From Chryseobacterium herbae (GTDB lineage Bacteria > Bacteroidota > Bacteroidia > Flavobacteriales > Weeksellaceae), in assembly GCF_025154075.1 (NCBI RefSeq), contig NZ_JAOAMU010000005.1, forward strand, positions 62,001 through 126,000: DNA of 64,000 nucleotides, given 5' to 3'. A program made the position numbers and the translations under genes. The notes under the pieces are model-generated. The model was not told the DNA's origin. It made no database searches and worked only from the letters and a program-made list of their open reading frames with translations. Numbering within the stretch: the stretch's first letter is position 1; the number at the start of each line of letters is the position of its first letter. This document shows positions 17,828 to 26,846 of this stretch, piece after piece.

Positions 17828-19159
17828 ATGTATAGTTTTTCACCAAAATTAAAATCAACTTCTCTAATACTTCTTGTTGCAGGTTTAGTTCTGTTTGGTA
17901 TTGGTTATTTCATGAATCATGGAATCAGTACAGAGAGAATTAAAGAAATGATGGAGGCAGTTCACTCTGCAGGTCACACAGCACCTACTCACTCTAGTGA
18001 AATGGTAGGACCTCAGGATGAAGCTTCTCATTTAGAGCATGCGACAATGCAGATTCATAATTCGCCTTTAGCATCAATACATTTCGTAGCTGTATTTTTC
18101 TTCGGAGTAAGTTGTGCAGTATTATTTTTCTACTGTATTCAGCATGCAGCTCATGCAGGATGGCCAATCATTATTACAAGAGTAATGGAAGCTATTGCTT
18201 CTTATATTCCTTATGGAGGTGCTATTTTAGTAATATTAATGTTACTGAATATCTTCCACCAGGGTCATATTTTCCACTGGATGGATCCGGATTTGACAGA
18301 TCCTAATTCTGCACATTTCGACGTGATCTTATTCGAAAAGAAAAGATTCTTAAACATCCCTTTCTATGCGATCAGAACATTAATCTATGTAGTAGGAGCT
18401 TCATTCTTTGCATGGAAACTGAAAGCACAGTCTAAAAAAGTGGACGATACAAAATCTTTGGTTGAGTATCAGTTCCTTTACAGATGGGCAGTAGGATATA
18501 TCGCATTCTTCGGATTTGCTTCTGCAGCCTGGGCTTGGGACTGGTTGATGTCTATTGACCCTCACTGGTATTCTACAATGTATATCTGGTATTCAATGGT
18601 AAGCTGTCTTTCAAGTGGAATCGCTGTGATTATCCTTCTAAGTGTTTACCTGAAGAAAAACGGATTCCTACCTCAGTTCAATGACAACCACTTACACGAT
18701 TTAGGAGTATTCCTTTTCGCTACAAGTATGCTTTGGACATATACATGGTTTGCTCAGTTCATGCTTTACTGGTATGCGAACGTTCCGGAAGAGGTGAACT
18801 ACTTCTTCGGAAGATTCCAACACTACGGAATTACTTTCTTACCAATGCTGATCGTAAACTTCTTATTACCACTATTGGTATTAGTGAGCAGCAGCATCAA
18901 GAGAAATTACAAAGTAGTAACCGTTATGGCTGTTGTGGTTATTTTAGGACACATCTTAGACTACTTCAACATGGTAATGCCGGGAACGGTAGGTCCATAC
19001 TGGAAAACTCCTGAAGTATTCATCTTAATATTAGGTGCGCTTCTTTTTGTAGTTGGATTATTCATGTTCACAGTACTGACAGCATTGTCTAAACTGAAAC
19101 TGATCCCTACAGGTAACCCTTACCTTCACGAATCTGAAATTTATGAGTATCCTTTCTAA
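17828..19159 (+). CDS. actF: Alternative complex III subunit F
   Basis: A 443-residue membrane protein with about ten helices, the quinol:cytochrome c oxidoreductase membrane subunit related to ActC. Helices begin near residues 12, 78, 115, 175, 220, 255, 290, 335, 365 and 400; a His-rich periplasmic loop lies near residues 38-70. It closes the operon: a terminator follows 23 bases later, and no cytochrome oxidase subunits come next, although they often do in related genomes. Confidence 0.92.
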   Translation: MYSFSPKLKSTSLILLVAGLVLFGIGYFMNHGISTERIKEMMEAVHSAGHTAPTHSSEMVGPQDEASHLEHATMQIHNSPLASIHFVAVFFFGVSCAVLFFYCIQHAAHAGWPIIITRVMEAIASYIPYGGAILVILMLLNIFHQGHIFHWMDPDLTDPNSAHFDVILFEKKRFLNIPFYAIRTLIYVVGASFFAWKLKAQSKKVDDTKSLVEYQFLYRWAVGYIAFFGFASAAWAWDWLMSIDPHWYSTMYIWYSMVSCLSSGIAVIILLSVYLKKNGFLPQFNDNHLHDLGVFLFATSMLWTYTWFAQFMLYWYANVPEEVNYFFGRFQHYGITFLPMLIVNFLLPLLVLVSSSIKRNYKVVTVMAVVVILGHILDYFNMVMPGTVGPYWKTPEVFILILGALLFVVGLFMFTVLTALSKLKLIPTGNPYLHESEIYEYPF

Positions 19160-19181
19160 GAACTTGTAACAGAAATAAAAT

Positions 19182-19215
19182 AAAAAAGACTGATTGTAAT
19201 GATCAGTCTTTTTTT
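19182..19215 (+). terminator. Terminator of act operon
   Basis: AAAAAAGACTGAT / ATCAGTCTTTTTT hairpin with a T run, ending the complex III operon. Confidence 0.88.
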
Positions 19216-19326
19216 ATGCAGACAACTGAACATTTTAATCTGCTCAGGCAACCATTTTGAATTTTGTGTGTCTATATAATGAGATTGATGTATGATTTCA
19301 ATAAACCAACAAAACAAAATATCATT

Positions 19327-20343
19327 ATGAAACGAAATTATCTGCTCTTCACGTTGTTCATTTTTCTGTTCAGCTTTATTCAGGCACAAACTATAACTTT
19401 TATTTCTGAACGCACGAACAAGCCTCTCCCTAAAGTTTCCGTTTTCGGAAAAGATGGAAGTATCCTGGCTTTTTCTGATATTGACGGAAAAATAGACAAA
19501 CAGGCCATCATCCCTTCTCAGGAAAAATTCCAGCTGGTTTACAATAACTTTTCTGTAGCTACACTCTCTTACTCCGACTTCAACCAGGACGTAATTAAAA
19601 TAAACGATCAGGTAAAGGAAATAGAAACGGTTGTCATTAAAAATTCAAAACCGGCAAAATACATCTTCATTAAAGGAAATTTCAATGCTTATGTAACCGT
19701 CAATAATAAACTGAATGCTTATACTGACGGAATAGTAACTTACATTTTCGACAATAAATCCAAAAAACTGAAAAGCACCAACGTGGAACAATACAGAGTT
19801 TTCAGAATCGCGGAACAGAAAATTGAGAAAAAAGAAACTTCATCATGGAATTATGGTAATTCTTTACAGCTTCCCAAACTTAAAAATGTCGGAAATCCAG
19901 AAGAATACAAAACAAAAAGAAACACGATCAAAGAATTAAAAGGAGACCGCAAAGATCAGATAGAAGTAACCGGTGCTGCTCTTCAGGAGAAAGAGTTTTC
20001 ACTATTTGGGTTTAGATTCTTTGATATCAGAACCATTCTGAATATGTCTTTTGAAAAAGGATCAGACAAAACCCTGAAAGACTTCCTTGAATACAATGAA
20101 GTAGCATTCGTAAAACTGAAACACAAAAGTGAACCGGAGTACAATCAGATTATCCTCTACAATAATTTTTATCCTACAGAATTCAACTTCAGCAATGACA
20201 ACGATATTGAAAAAGTAAAATTTGACAAGGATAACAGCAATTATACCACAAAATATTGGCAAGACTCTTCATTTCCTAATATGCAAACCATTTTCAGCTC
20301 GTTTTTCAAAGATGATCTGAAGGAACAGGAAAATAAGAAATAA
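19327..20343 (+). CDS. Exported protein with carboxypeptidase-regulatory-like start
   Basis: A 338-residue exported protein. The start was put at the ATG giving MKRNYLLFTLFIFLFSFIQAQ, a clean Sec signal; upstream in-frame codons overlap noncoding sequence. Residues 22-90 (TFISERTNKPLPKVSVFGKDG...SDIDGKID) read as a CarboxypepD_reg-like beta sandwich, the N-terminal module common in Bacteroidota outer-membrane and surface proteins. The rest, Lys-rich, has no motif I recognise. There is no T9SS tail and no lipobox, so the periplasm is likely. Stands alone. Confidence 0.6.
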   Translation: MKRNYLLFTLFIFLFSFIQAQTITFISERTNKPLPKVSVFGKDGSILAFSDIDGKIDKQAIIPSQEKFQLVYNNFSVATLSYSDFNQDVIKINDQVKEIETVVIKNSKPAKYIFIKGNFNAYVTVNNKLNAYTDGIVTYIFDNKSKKLKSTNVEQYRVFRIAEQKIEKKETSSWNYGNSLQLPKLKNVGNPEEYKTKRNTIKELKGDRKDQIEVTGAALQEKEFSLFGFRFFDIRTILNMSFEKGSDKTLKDFLEYNEVAFVKLKHKSEPEYNQIILYNNFYPTEFNFSNDNDIEKVKFDKDNSNYTTKYWQDSSFPNMQTIFSSFFKDDLKEQENKK

Positions 20344-20458
20344 GATGTGATCAATAAAATTAAGAATTAAATGATATGAAAAACATAAAACAACCCTTTA
20401 ACAATACTTTACCCTCATTTGAATTTTTCTAAACCATAAATAATAAAAAAACACACTT

Positions 20459-21169
20459 ATGAAATCTAAATTTATTATCCTTTATTTTTTGCTACTTGGT
20501 AGCATTGGATTGTCTGCTCAACAGGAAGGGAGCGCAAAAAAAACCTTATTGGATCTGTTACAAATCCCAGCAGAAAGTATTAAAAAAGATCAGAAAGGAA
20601 ATGTTCTTACCACTGCACAATTTACAGATTCTTTGTACACCTTAAAATACATCTTCGATCCGGTCATCAAGAATGACCAAATAACAGAAGTTAAACTTAA
20701 ACCCATGGGTCCAGAAGAAATTGCCTATAAAGTTCCCGAGGGAATACAACAGCTGATTGAAACTCTGGATTATAAGCCAAGACCGGCCATCGATTTTACA
20801 GTCACTGATATCAAAGGAAAAAAACATCAGTTATCCAAACTTAAAAATAAAACTGTAGTATTAAATTTCTGGTTTACCAACTGCCTGCCTTGTGTCAAAG
20901 AAATTCCGGAGCTCAACGAACTCGTTAAAGCGAATCCTGATGTCGTTTTTATTGCATTTGCTACAGACAAAGCAGACAAGCTGAAGAAGTTCCTCGGAAA
21001 ACATCAGTTTTCTTATCATATTGTTCCAAATGCTTTGGATATCTCAAAAAAATACAATATTGCGGCATACCCCACTCATTTCGTGATTAAAAACGGGATT
21101 ATTACCCATAAACTCATTGATGGAGAAAATTCAAAACAGAAACTACAGAAAGCAATTAACGAGAAATAA
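20459..21169 (+). CDS. TlpA-like thioredoxin-family protein
   Basis: A 236-residue exported thioredoxin-fold protein. The signal peptide ends GLSAQ. Residues about 100-236 form the thioredoxin/AhpC-like domain: PAIDFTVTDIKGKKHQLSKLKNKTVVLNF, then FTNCLPC with the redox pair C142 and C145, the cis-Pro in YPTHFVI, and NGI. CXXC with Leu-Pro suggests a reductant or cytochrome c maturation-type TlpA/ResA role; the substrate is unknown. The N-terminal 80 residues are a spacer. It has its own short upstream region and no partner genes. Confidence 0.82.
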   Translation: MKSKFIILYFLLLGSIGLSAQQEGSAKKTLLDLLQIPAESIKKDQKGNVLTTAQFTDSLYTLKYIFDPVIKNDQITEVKLKPMGPEEIAYKVPEGIQQLIETLDYKPRPAIDFTVTDIKGKKHQLSKLKNKTVVLNFWFTNCLPCVKEIPELNELVKANPDVVFIAFATDKADKLKKFLGKHQFSYHIVPNALDISKKYNIAAYPTHFVIKNGIITHKLIDGENSKQKLQKAINEK

Positions 21170-21387
21170 GAAAAATTTCCTAAAACAAGCAGCTTTCTCC
21201 TATTAAGCTTCTGAACAAGACATTAAAGTGAGTCCTATAGATCATAATTCTGATGAAAGACCATCATGAATACTTATTTACAGGACTCCTATTTTAATTT
21301 TATAAAAAGAAAAATCTTCTGAAAAAAAAGTAAAATTCTAAAAAACACAAAATAAAAATAAAAACCAGCTATTATTAAAGGTTTTAC

Positions 21388-21395
21388 TAAATTTG
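21388..21395 (+). promoter_or_regulatory. Putative -7 element before lipoprotein-apt pair
   Basis: TAAATTTG fits TAnnTTTG, 16 bases before the start of the lipoprotein gene. Confidence 0.45.
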
Positions 21396-21411
21396 CAGTA
21401 AACAAAATAAA

Positions 21412-22608
21412 ATGAAAAAGTTTTCTTTTCTACTTGTTCTCAGTCTGTTGCTTTTTACGGCATGCAGGAAGGATCACGTAGATGCTACGAATACTAAAAC
21501 GCTGCAGTCCAGTATCAACGATATGACTTCCAGCCTTTCAACAATTAAACAGATCAAATTCAGTGAAGCTCTTTATATCCTAAAGACTTTTGGTGTGGAT
21601 GCAGAAGGTGATGTAGAAGAACTGAAAGCCCTTGGAAAGCTTATCGACGGAAAAAAAGTTCCTGAGATCCTTACCCTTGCCGATCAGGTGGCACAGAAAA
21701 ACGGAATCGAATGGGCCAGTACATCTCCCCCTTCTCTTGGAGAAATGAACATTTTCGGGGATGACAAAGCCAAAGAAACCGATGCCAATGATGTAAAAGC
21801 AAACTCATTAAGCATTGTTACCAGACCTACAGGCGACGATGGAAATGGCGCTCCTACTTCTATTCAGATCGTTCCGAGACTTGTAGATGCTGCAGGAAAT
21901 CCTGTTTCATTTACCGGTGCAGGTCTGGAAGCTACTTTGGAGGTCTTCAGCAACGGAGTAAAACTTTCTACCGCAAAAAACCTGATGCAGGATAATAATT
22001 TCAAAGGATTTAATTTAAAATTCTCTTCTATTCCTGCGGCAAAAGTGGTAGACAACAAAATCGATATTACGGTTTCAGTAAAAACGACAGCAAAGACATT
22101 CAAAATGTCTAAAATCGGACTTGATGTAAACCCATCAGCTCTGAAAGTTCCTGCTCCACCAAAAACGGATTCCACATCTGTAACACAGGATCCAAGTGCT
22201 GCCATCGATCCAAATAATCCTGCAGCAACACCAACGCCTACAGATCCAAACGCAACGACAACTACTCCGGCTGGACCAAAACAACCGGCTGCAGATCCAA
22301 AAAATACAGTGAGTAAGTTTTTAAGCAGTGTAAGCTCTCAGAACCTTAAAGCGGCGTACGATAATTCAAGTAATCCAAGCTGGGGAAGCTATGAATCATT
22401 CTCCAACCCTACTTCAGGTTTTGGATCGGTGAAAAATGTAAGTGTAAAAAACATTACAACCAATGCGACCAACTCCAGCGGTGCCAGCGTAAACGCAACG
22501 TATGATGTAACGGATAAGAACGGAAAAACAACTTCTTTAAAAGTAACCTTCGGACTTAAAAATGTAAATGGAGACTGGAAAATTTCCAGCTATAAAATAA
22601 ACCCTTAA
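21412..22608 (+). CDS. Lipoprotein with DUF4878-like C-terminal domain
   Basis: A 398-residue lipoprotein: signal MKKFSFLLVLSLLLFTAC with C18, then RKD. Residues 20-120 are helical, 130-250 beta-rich, 250-295 a Pro/Thr/Asp-rich linker, and 300-398 a compact domain (SKFLSSVSSQNLKAAYD ... VSVKNITT ... NGKTTSLKVTFGLKNVNGDWKISSY) that resembles NTF2-like DUF4878/lumazine-type lipoprotein domains. The function is unknown. Its stop codon shares a base with the apt start (TAATG), so the two are coupled in translation. Confidence 0.6.
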   Translation: MKKFSFLLVLSLLLFTACRKDHVDATNTKTLQSSINDMTSSLSTIKQIKFSEALYILKTFGVDAEGDVEELKALGKLIDGKKVPEILTLADQVAQKNGIEWASTSPPSLGEMNIFGDDKAKETDANDVKANSLSIVTRPTGDDGNGAPTSIQIVPRLVDAAGNPVSFTGAGLEATLEVFSNGVKLSTAKNLMQDNNFKGFNLKFSSIPAAKVVDNKIDITVSVKTTAKTFKMSKIGLDVNPSALKVPAPPKTDSTSVTQDPSAAIDPNNPAATPTPTDPNATTTTPAGPKQPAADPKNTVSKFLSSVSSQNLKAAYDNSSNPSWGSYESFSNPTSGFGSVKNVSVKNITTNATNSSGASVNATYDVTDKNGKTTSLKVTFGLKNVNGDWKISSYKINP

Positions 22609-23144
22609 TGGCTTCACAAGAACTGATCAAAAGACTCGAACAAACTATTGAAAATATTCCTGATTTTCCCATCCCGGGAATCCAATTCAAGGATATTTCA
22701 CCTATTTTCCTGGACCCGAAGCTTTATGAGGACGTCATCACAGAACTGGCCGCTTTCAGCAAAGGGAAAATAGATGCCGTATGCGGAATAGAAAGCCGTG
22801 GTTATCTCTTCGGGATTGCCATCGCTGTTGCTTTGGAGGTTCCGTTTATTTTAATCAGAAAAGCAGGAAAACTTCCCCCACCGGTCATTTCAGAAAAATA
22901 TGATCTTGAATACGGAAGTGCCATCATAGAAACCCGTGACGGACAGATCAAAAAAGGACAGAGAATCCTCATTCATGACGATCTTCTGGCAACCGGAGGA
23001 ACTACAGAAGCTGCTGCTAAATTGGTAGAAAAACAAGGCGCAACCGTTTCACAGTTCAGCTTCCTTATCGGATTAAAAGATCTTAACGGAACGGAAAAGC
23101 TTAGTAAATTCGGGGCAGAAGTTTACAGCATCCTGGAATATTAA
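22608..23144 (+). CDS. apt: Adenine phosphoribosyltransferase
   Basis: A 178-residue type I phosphoribosyltransferase that makes AMP and pyrophosphate from adenine and PRPP for purine salvage. Visible are IPDFPIPGIQFKDISPI near residue 17, GIESRGYLFG near 61, the RKAGKLPPPV loop near 85 and the PRPP-binding HDDLLATGGT motif near residue 125. Length is normal. The pairing with an unrelated lipoprotein gene through a TAATG junction is unusual. Confidence 0.95.
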   Translation: MASQELIKRLEQTIENIPDFPIPGIQFKDISPIFLDPKLYEDVITELAAFSKGKIDAVCGIESRGYLFGIAIAVALEVPFILIRKAGKLPPPVISEKYDLEYGSAIIETRDGQIKKGQRILIHDDLLATGGTTEAAAKLVEKQGATVSQFSFLIGLKDLNGTEKLSKFGAEVYSILEY

Positions 23145-23180
23145 ACTCTGATCTAAAACTAAAAAAGATTGGTATTAGAG

Positions 23181-23208
23181 ATGTCACGCTGAGCGGAGTC
23201 GAAGCGTT
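23181..23208. repeat. Fragment of dispersed GTC-ACGCTGAGCGGAGTCGAAGCG element
   Basis: The stretch ACGCTGAGCGGAGTCGAAGC with short CGCT/AGCG arms matches the core of a short palindromic repeat scattered in many bacterial genomes. Only one copy is seen here, in the apt-TPR gap. Confidence 0.5.
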
Positions 23209-23263
23209 TTTACCATTAACATCTGACAATTCACAACATTTTCACAATAATACTTCAAAGTAT

Positions 23264-23294
23264 TTTGTAAATCATTCAGAAACAATTAAATTTG
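23264..23294 (+). promoter_or_regulatory. Complete Bacteroidota promoter for TPR-ribH operon
   Basis: TTTG at 23264-23267 and TAAATTTG at 23287-23294 are 19 bases apart, matching TTTG-N19-TAnnTTTG. The gene starts 21 bases later. Confidence 0.65.
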
Positions 23295-23315
23295 CAGTTC
23301 AATTTTTAAGAATTT

Positions 23316-24023
23316 ATGGCAAAATTGGGAAACAATGCTCAGAACGAGCAAGAAGGTAAAGAAACAGTTGAGTTCTTTAAAGACCTTGACAGAGAGGCTT
23401 TAAACACTGAGAGATTCCTTGAGAAATATTCAAAACAATTGGGTATTGTATTCGGGGTATTGGTTTTGGGTGTTTTAGGATTCTTTGCTTACAAACAGTT
23501 TGTAGTGGCTCCTAAGAACGTTGAAGCCGTAAAAGGTTTCCTTGCTGCTCAGAAGAACCAAACATCTGGTAAAGATAAAGAAGCCTTAGGTGGAAATTCT
23601 GCAGCTAATCCAGGTTTTGTAGGAACATATAACGAATATTCAAGTACGAAGATTGGTGAACTTTCTGCTTACAATGCAGGTTTACTGAAATTCAAAGCAG
23701 GAAAATTCCAGGAAGCTTACGATCTTTTAGACAAATTTTCATCTGACAACAAAACATTAATGGCATTGAAATTCGGTGCTATGGCAGATGCAAAATCAGG
23801 TCTTAACAAAAACGATGAAGCGTTGTCTTTATTAGACAAAGCATCAACTGCTTCTAACGATGCTTACACCACTTACTATTTCACAAGAAAAGCAGGTCTA
23901 GTAGCATTAGGTTTAAAGAAAAATGCAGAAGCTAAGAAATACTTCTCAGCAATTGACGAGAAATATCAGGACTACGATAACGGAATGTCTGATTCTTATA
24001 TTGAAATGACTAAATATTTTTAA
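23316..24023 (+). CDS. Membrane-anchored TPR-like protein (YfgM-type)
   Basis: A 235-residue protein with one N-terminal membrane anchor (about residues 45-66) after a charged cytoplasmic tail, then a helical domain of tetratricopeptide-like hairpins (AYNAGLLKFKAGKFQEAYDLLDKF, MADAKSGLNKNDEALSLLDKA, GLVALGLKKNAEAKKYFSAI). The layout matches YfgM-like proteins, which act with periplasmic chaperones at the Sec machinery in proteobacteria. It lies 3 bases before ribH, a pairing common in Flavobacteriia, with a full promoter upstream. Confidence 0.75.
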   Translation: MAKLGNNAQNEQEGKETVEFFKDLDREALNTERFLEKYSKQLGIVFGVLVLGVLGFFAYKQFVVAPKNVEAVKGFLAAQKNQTSGKDKEALGGNSAANPGFVGTYNEYSSTKIGELSAYNAGLLKFKAGKFQEAYDLLDKFSSDNKTLMALKFGAMADAKSGLNKNDEALSLLDKASTASNDAYTTYYFTRKAGLVALGLKKNAEAKKYFSAIDEKYQDYDNGMSDSYIEMTKYF

Positions 24024-24026
24024 AAA

Positions 24027-24545
24027 ATGGCAACAGTTAATCTATCCGATTACAAGCCACTTCATATAACAAATGCCGAAGATTTTTCTATCGGCATTGT
24101 TTTTTCTGAGTGGAATGATTTTGTAACTTACAATCTTCGTGATGCAGCCCTGGAAATTCTTGAAAAAGAAGGGGTAAAACCAGAAAACATCAGACTATTC
24201 CCGGTTCCGGGTGCATTTGAGCTGAACTACGCAAGCATGCAGCTTTGCAAAGAAAGAAAATATGATGCAGTGATTGCTATCGGATGCGTAATCCGTGGTG
24301 AGACTCCTCACTTCGACTTTGTATGCTCAGCAGTAGCACAGGGAATCAAAGACTGCAATATCTTAACGGACACGCCCACTATTTTCTGCGTTTTGACAGA
24401 TGATACCAAGGAACAGTCTATTGCCAGAAGCGGCGGTGATTTAGGAAACAAAGGTGTAGAAGCAGCCGTAACCGCTTTGAGAATGATTGATTTTAAAAAG
24501 AATCTTTCTGACAAAAAAGGAAACATCGGTTTCGGACACTCTTAA
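24027..24545 (+). CDS. ribH: 6,7-dimethyl-8-ribityllumazine synthase
   Basis: A 172-residue lumazine synthase, which joins the ribityl-aminouracil intermediate with dihydroxybutanone phosphate in riboflavin synthesis and forms icosahedral or pentameric assemblies. Motifs: FSEWNDFVT near the substrate site, VPGAFELNYA near residue 55, AIGCVIRGETPHFDFVC with the catalytic His near residue 95, and NKGVEAAVTAL near residue 140. A few residues longer than usual at both ends. No other rib genes are nearby and no FMN riboswitch was seen. Confidence 0.95.
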   Translation: MATVNLSDYKPLHITNAEDFSIGIVFSEWNDFVTYNLRDAALEILEKEGVKPENIRLFPVPGAFELNYASMQLCKERKYDAVIAIGCVIRGETPHFDFVCSAVAQGIKDCNILTDTPTIFCVLTDDTKEQSIARSGGDLGNKGVEAAVTALRMIDFKKNLSDKKGNIGFGHS

Positions 24546-24569
24546 TTTTAATACATCTTAACAATATAC

Positions 24570-24596
24570 AGGACTATTTTTTAATAGTCCTTTTTT
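24570..24596 (+). terminator. Terminator after ribH
   Basis: AGGACTATT / AATAGTCCT stem followed by T6. Confidence 0.85.
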
Positions 24597-24733
24597 ATGA
24601 ACATCCTTTTTCTATTATTCTTTTTATGCATTCTTTTAACTATATAATAAGTTAATCCTTCATTAATAATTCAAAAAAACGATAAGAAATGTCATGTTTC
24701 TATTTTTTTTAACTGTAAGTTATATACAAAAAC

Positions 24734-24741
24734 TATCTTTG
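24734..24741 (+). promoter_or_regulatory. Putative -7 element for sulfatase gene
   Basis: TATCTTTG, exact match to TAnnTTTG, 26 bases before the start codon. Confidence 0.5.
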
Positions 24742-24767
24742 CGGAAATTAACTTATACATTACGTGC

Positions 24768-26846
24768 ATGTTTCCAAGTAAAATAAAACCATTCTTGTAT
24801 CTAGGGATTTTTTATCTGATTATCTCACTGATCATCCGGATTGTATTCTTTTTTCATCCGATCACTACGGCCAGCTTTGGATTTTTTGAAGTCATCAAAG
24901 TTCTGTCTATCGGTCTTTTGAATGACATTTTTGCTTTTACGCTAGCCAGTACCCTTTTGGCGGTGTACTTTTTATTTCTCTCAAATTCTAAATACAAAAA
25001 GCCCTACGGCTCTATTATTTTTGGAGCGCTGGTATTGTTTTTCCTGTACATTCTGCTCATTCCGAATAATATCTTTAACCAATATGGAGGTTCCATTTCT
25101 GAAGTGGCACTTGCATTCGTAGGAATCAAGACTATTTTCTTTGGATTAATGCTTTTCCTTCCTTCAAAAAGGATCAAAATCAGAAATATACTGTACTTCA
25201 TTACGTTATTGTTATATGTCCTTCTGATCATCTTCAATGCGGTAAGTGAGTATTTCTTCTATAATGAATTTGGAGTGCGCTACAACTTTATCGCTGTAGA
25301 TTATCTGATCTATACCAATGAGGTCATCGGAAACATTATGGAAAGCTATCCGGTTGTTCCTTTATTTTCGGCAATCCTTATCGTTACGTTAGCCGTGACA
25401 TGGTTTATCTATAAAAAAACAAAAGACGAGCTTTTAGAGCTTCCGAATTTCAAACAGAAAATGATCCTTCTGGGATCTTTCGTGGTTCTTGCGGGCATCA
25501 GTCTTTTCGGGTTATCTTCATTAATGCAGCTCAGATCGGACAATGTTTTTGCCGACGAAATTGAAAACAACGGACTTCCTAAATTCTACTGGGCTTTTAC
25601 TCACAATGAACTGGATTATTTCCAGTTTTATCCGCAGATCGGGCAGCAGGAAGCTGAAAAGAAATTTCTAAGCCAGTATTCTGAACCTTCATTATCCAGA
25701 AATATTGTTTCAGAACAGCCTGAACTGAAGAAAAATGTAGTTCTCATCTCTATTGAAAGCTTATCCGCAGACTTCATGGCACATTATGGGGGAACTTTAA
25801 AGATTACTCCTTTCCTGGATAGTCTTGCTGATCGTTCCATGATGTTCACAAATCTTTATGCGACCGGAAACAGAACCGTAAGAGGATTGGAGGCATTAAC
25901 GCTTTGTATTCCTCCTACTGCAGGGGAAAGCGTGATCAAAAGAGATGACAATAAAAATAAATTCACAACAGGAAGTGTATTTAAATCTAAAGGATACGAT
26001 GTGAAATTCCTGTACGGAGGCTACAGCTATTTCGATAATATGCAGGACTTTTTCGCTGGAAACGGCTACGGAATTGTTGACAGAAATAATTTCAAACCTG
26101 AAGAAATCACTTTCGCTAATGTTTGGGGCGTTGCCGATGAAGATATGGCTAAAAAAGCGATCCAGACGATGAATGCTGAAGCTAAATCCGGGAAACCGTT
26201 TTTCAACCATTGGATGACTGTTTCCAACCACAGACCTTTTACTTATCCTGACGGAAGGATTGATATTCCGGGAACAGCAAAATCACGTGATGGCGGTGTA
26301 AAATACACCGATTATTCACTCAGAATGTTCTTTGAAATGGCTAAAAAACAGGATTGGTACAAAAATACAGTCTTCGTCATCATTGCCGATCACTGCGCAT
26401 CCAGTGCAGGGAAAACAGAGCTTCCAATGGACAAATACAGAATTCCTGCGATGATCTTCTCTGAAGGATTTATTGAGCCTCAGAAATTTGATAAGCTGAT
26501 GTCACAGATCGATTTGATGCCTACCCTGTTCGGACTATTGAATTTCAATTATCAATCTAAATTCCTTGGCCAGGATGTCTTCAAAAAAGAATTCCAGCCA
26601 AAAGCTTATATCGCAACTTACCAGGACCTTGGATTGGTAAAAGACGGACGTCTGACGATCATTTCACCTGTTAAAAAGGTAAAACAGTATTCTTTACAGC
26701 TGGAATCCAGCAGCCTGGCTCCTGAATTCAAACTGCATTATGATGAAAAACTGATGAAGGATCCTGATCAGAAACTGGTCAATGACGCTGTTTCTGCCTA
26801 TCAGTCCACTTCATTCTGGTTAAAAGAAAAGAAACTTAACCGATAA
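24768..26846 (+). CDS. LTA-synthase-family sulfatase, membrane phosphotransferase
   Basis: A 692-residue inner-membrane enzyme of the alkaline-phosphatase/sulfatase superfamily. Five N-terminal helices (about residues 8-30, 45-70, 80-100, 110-130, 140-165 with a further one near 200-250) precede the periplasmic catalytic domain. Metal and nucleophile motifs are visible: LISIESLSADF near residue 325, NRTVRG with the nucleophile Thr370, and IIADHCASS near residue 545. In Gram-positives such enzymes polymerise glycerol phosphate; in a Gram-negative the likely product is a phospho-modified glycan or lipid, substrate unknown. Its last 11 bases overlap the convergent gene on the other strand. Confidence 0.85.
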   Translation: MFPSKIKPFLYLGIFYLIISLIIRIVFFFHPITTASFGFFEVIKVLSIGLLNDIFAFTLASTLLAVYFLFLSNSKYKKPYGSIIFGALVLFFLYILLIPNNIFNQYGGSISEVALAFVGIKTIFFGLMLFLPSKRIKIRNILYFITLLLYVLLIIFNAVSEYFFYNEFGVRYNFIAVDYLIYTNEVIGNIMESYPVVPLFSAILIVTLAVTWFIYKKTKDELLELPNFKQKMILLGSFVVLAGISLFGLSSLMQLRSDNVFADEIENNGLPKFYWAFTHNELDYFQFYPQIGQQEAEKKFLSQYSEPSLSRNIVSEQPELKKNVVLISIESLSADFMAHYGGTLKITPFLDSLADRSMMFTNLYATGNRTVRGLEALTLCIPPTAGESVIKRDDNKNKFTTGSVFKSKGYDVKFLYGGYSYFDNMQDFFAGNGYGIVDRNNFKPEEITFANVWGVADEDMAKKAIQTMNAEAKSGKPFFNHWMTVSNHRPFTYPDGRIDIPGTAKSRDGGVKYTDYSLRMFFEMAKKQDWYKNTVFVIIADHCASSAGKTELPMDKYRIPAMIFSEGFIEPQKFDKLMSQIDLMPTLFGLLNFNYQSKFLGQDVFKKEFQPKAYIATYQDLGLVKDGRLTIISPVKKVKQYSLQLESSSLAPEFKLHYDEKLMKDPDQKLVNDAVSAYQSTSFWLKEKKLNR

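Noticed and set aside
21230..21290. GAGTCCT / AGGACTC inverted pair upstream of the lipoprotein-apt genes
   Set aside because: Seven-base arms with a loop near 45 bases and no T run are within chance expectation.
24546..24767. Possible riboswitch or regulatory RNA around ribH
   Set aside because: Only a terminator and an AT-rich promoter region are seen; no FMN aptamer elements precede the TPR-ribH operon either.
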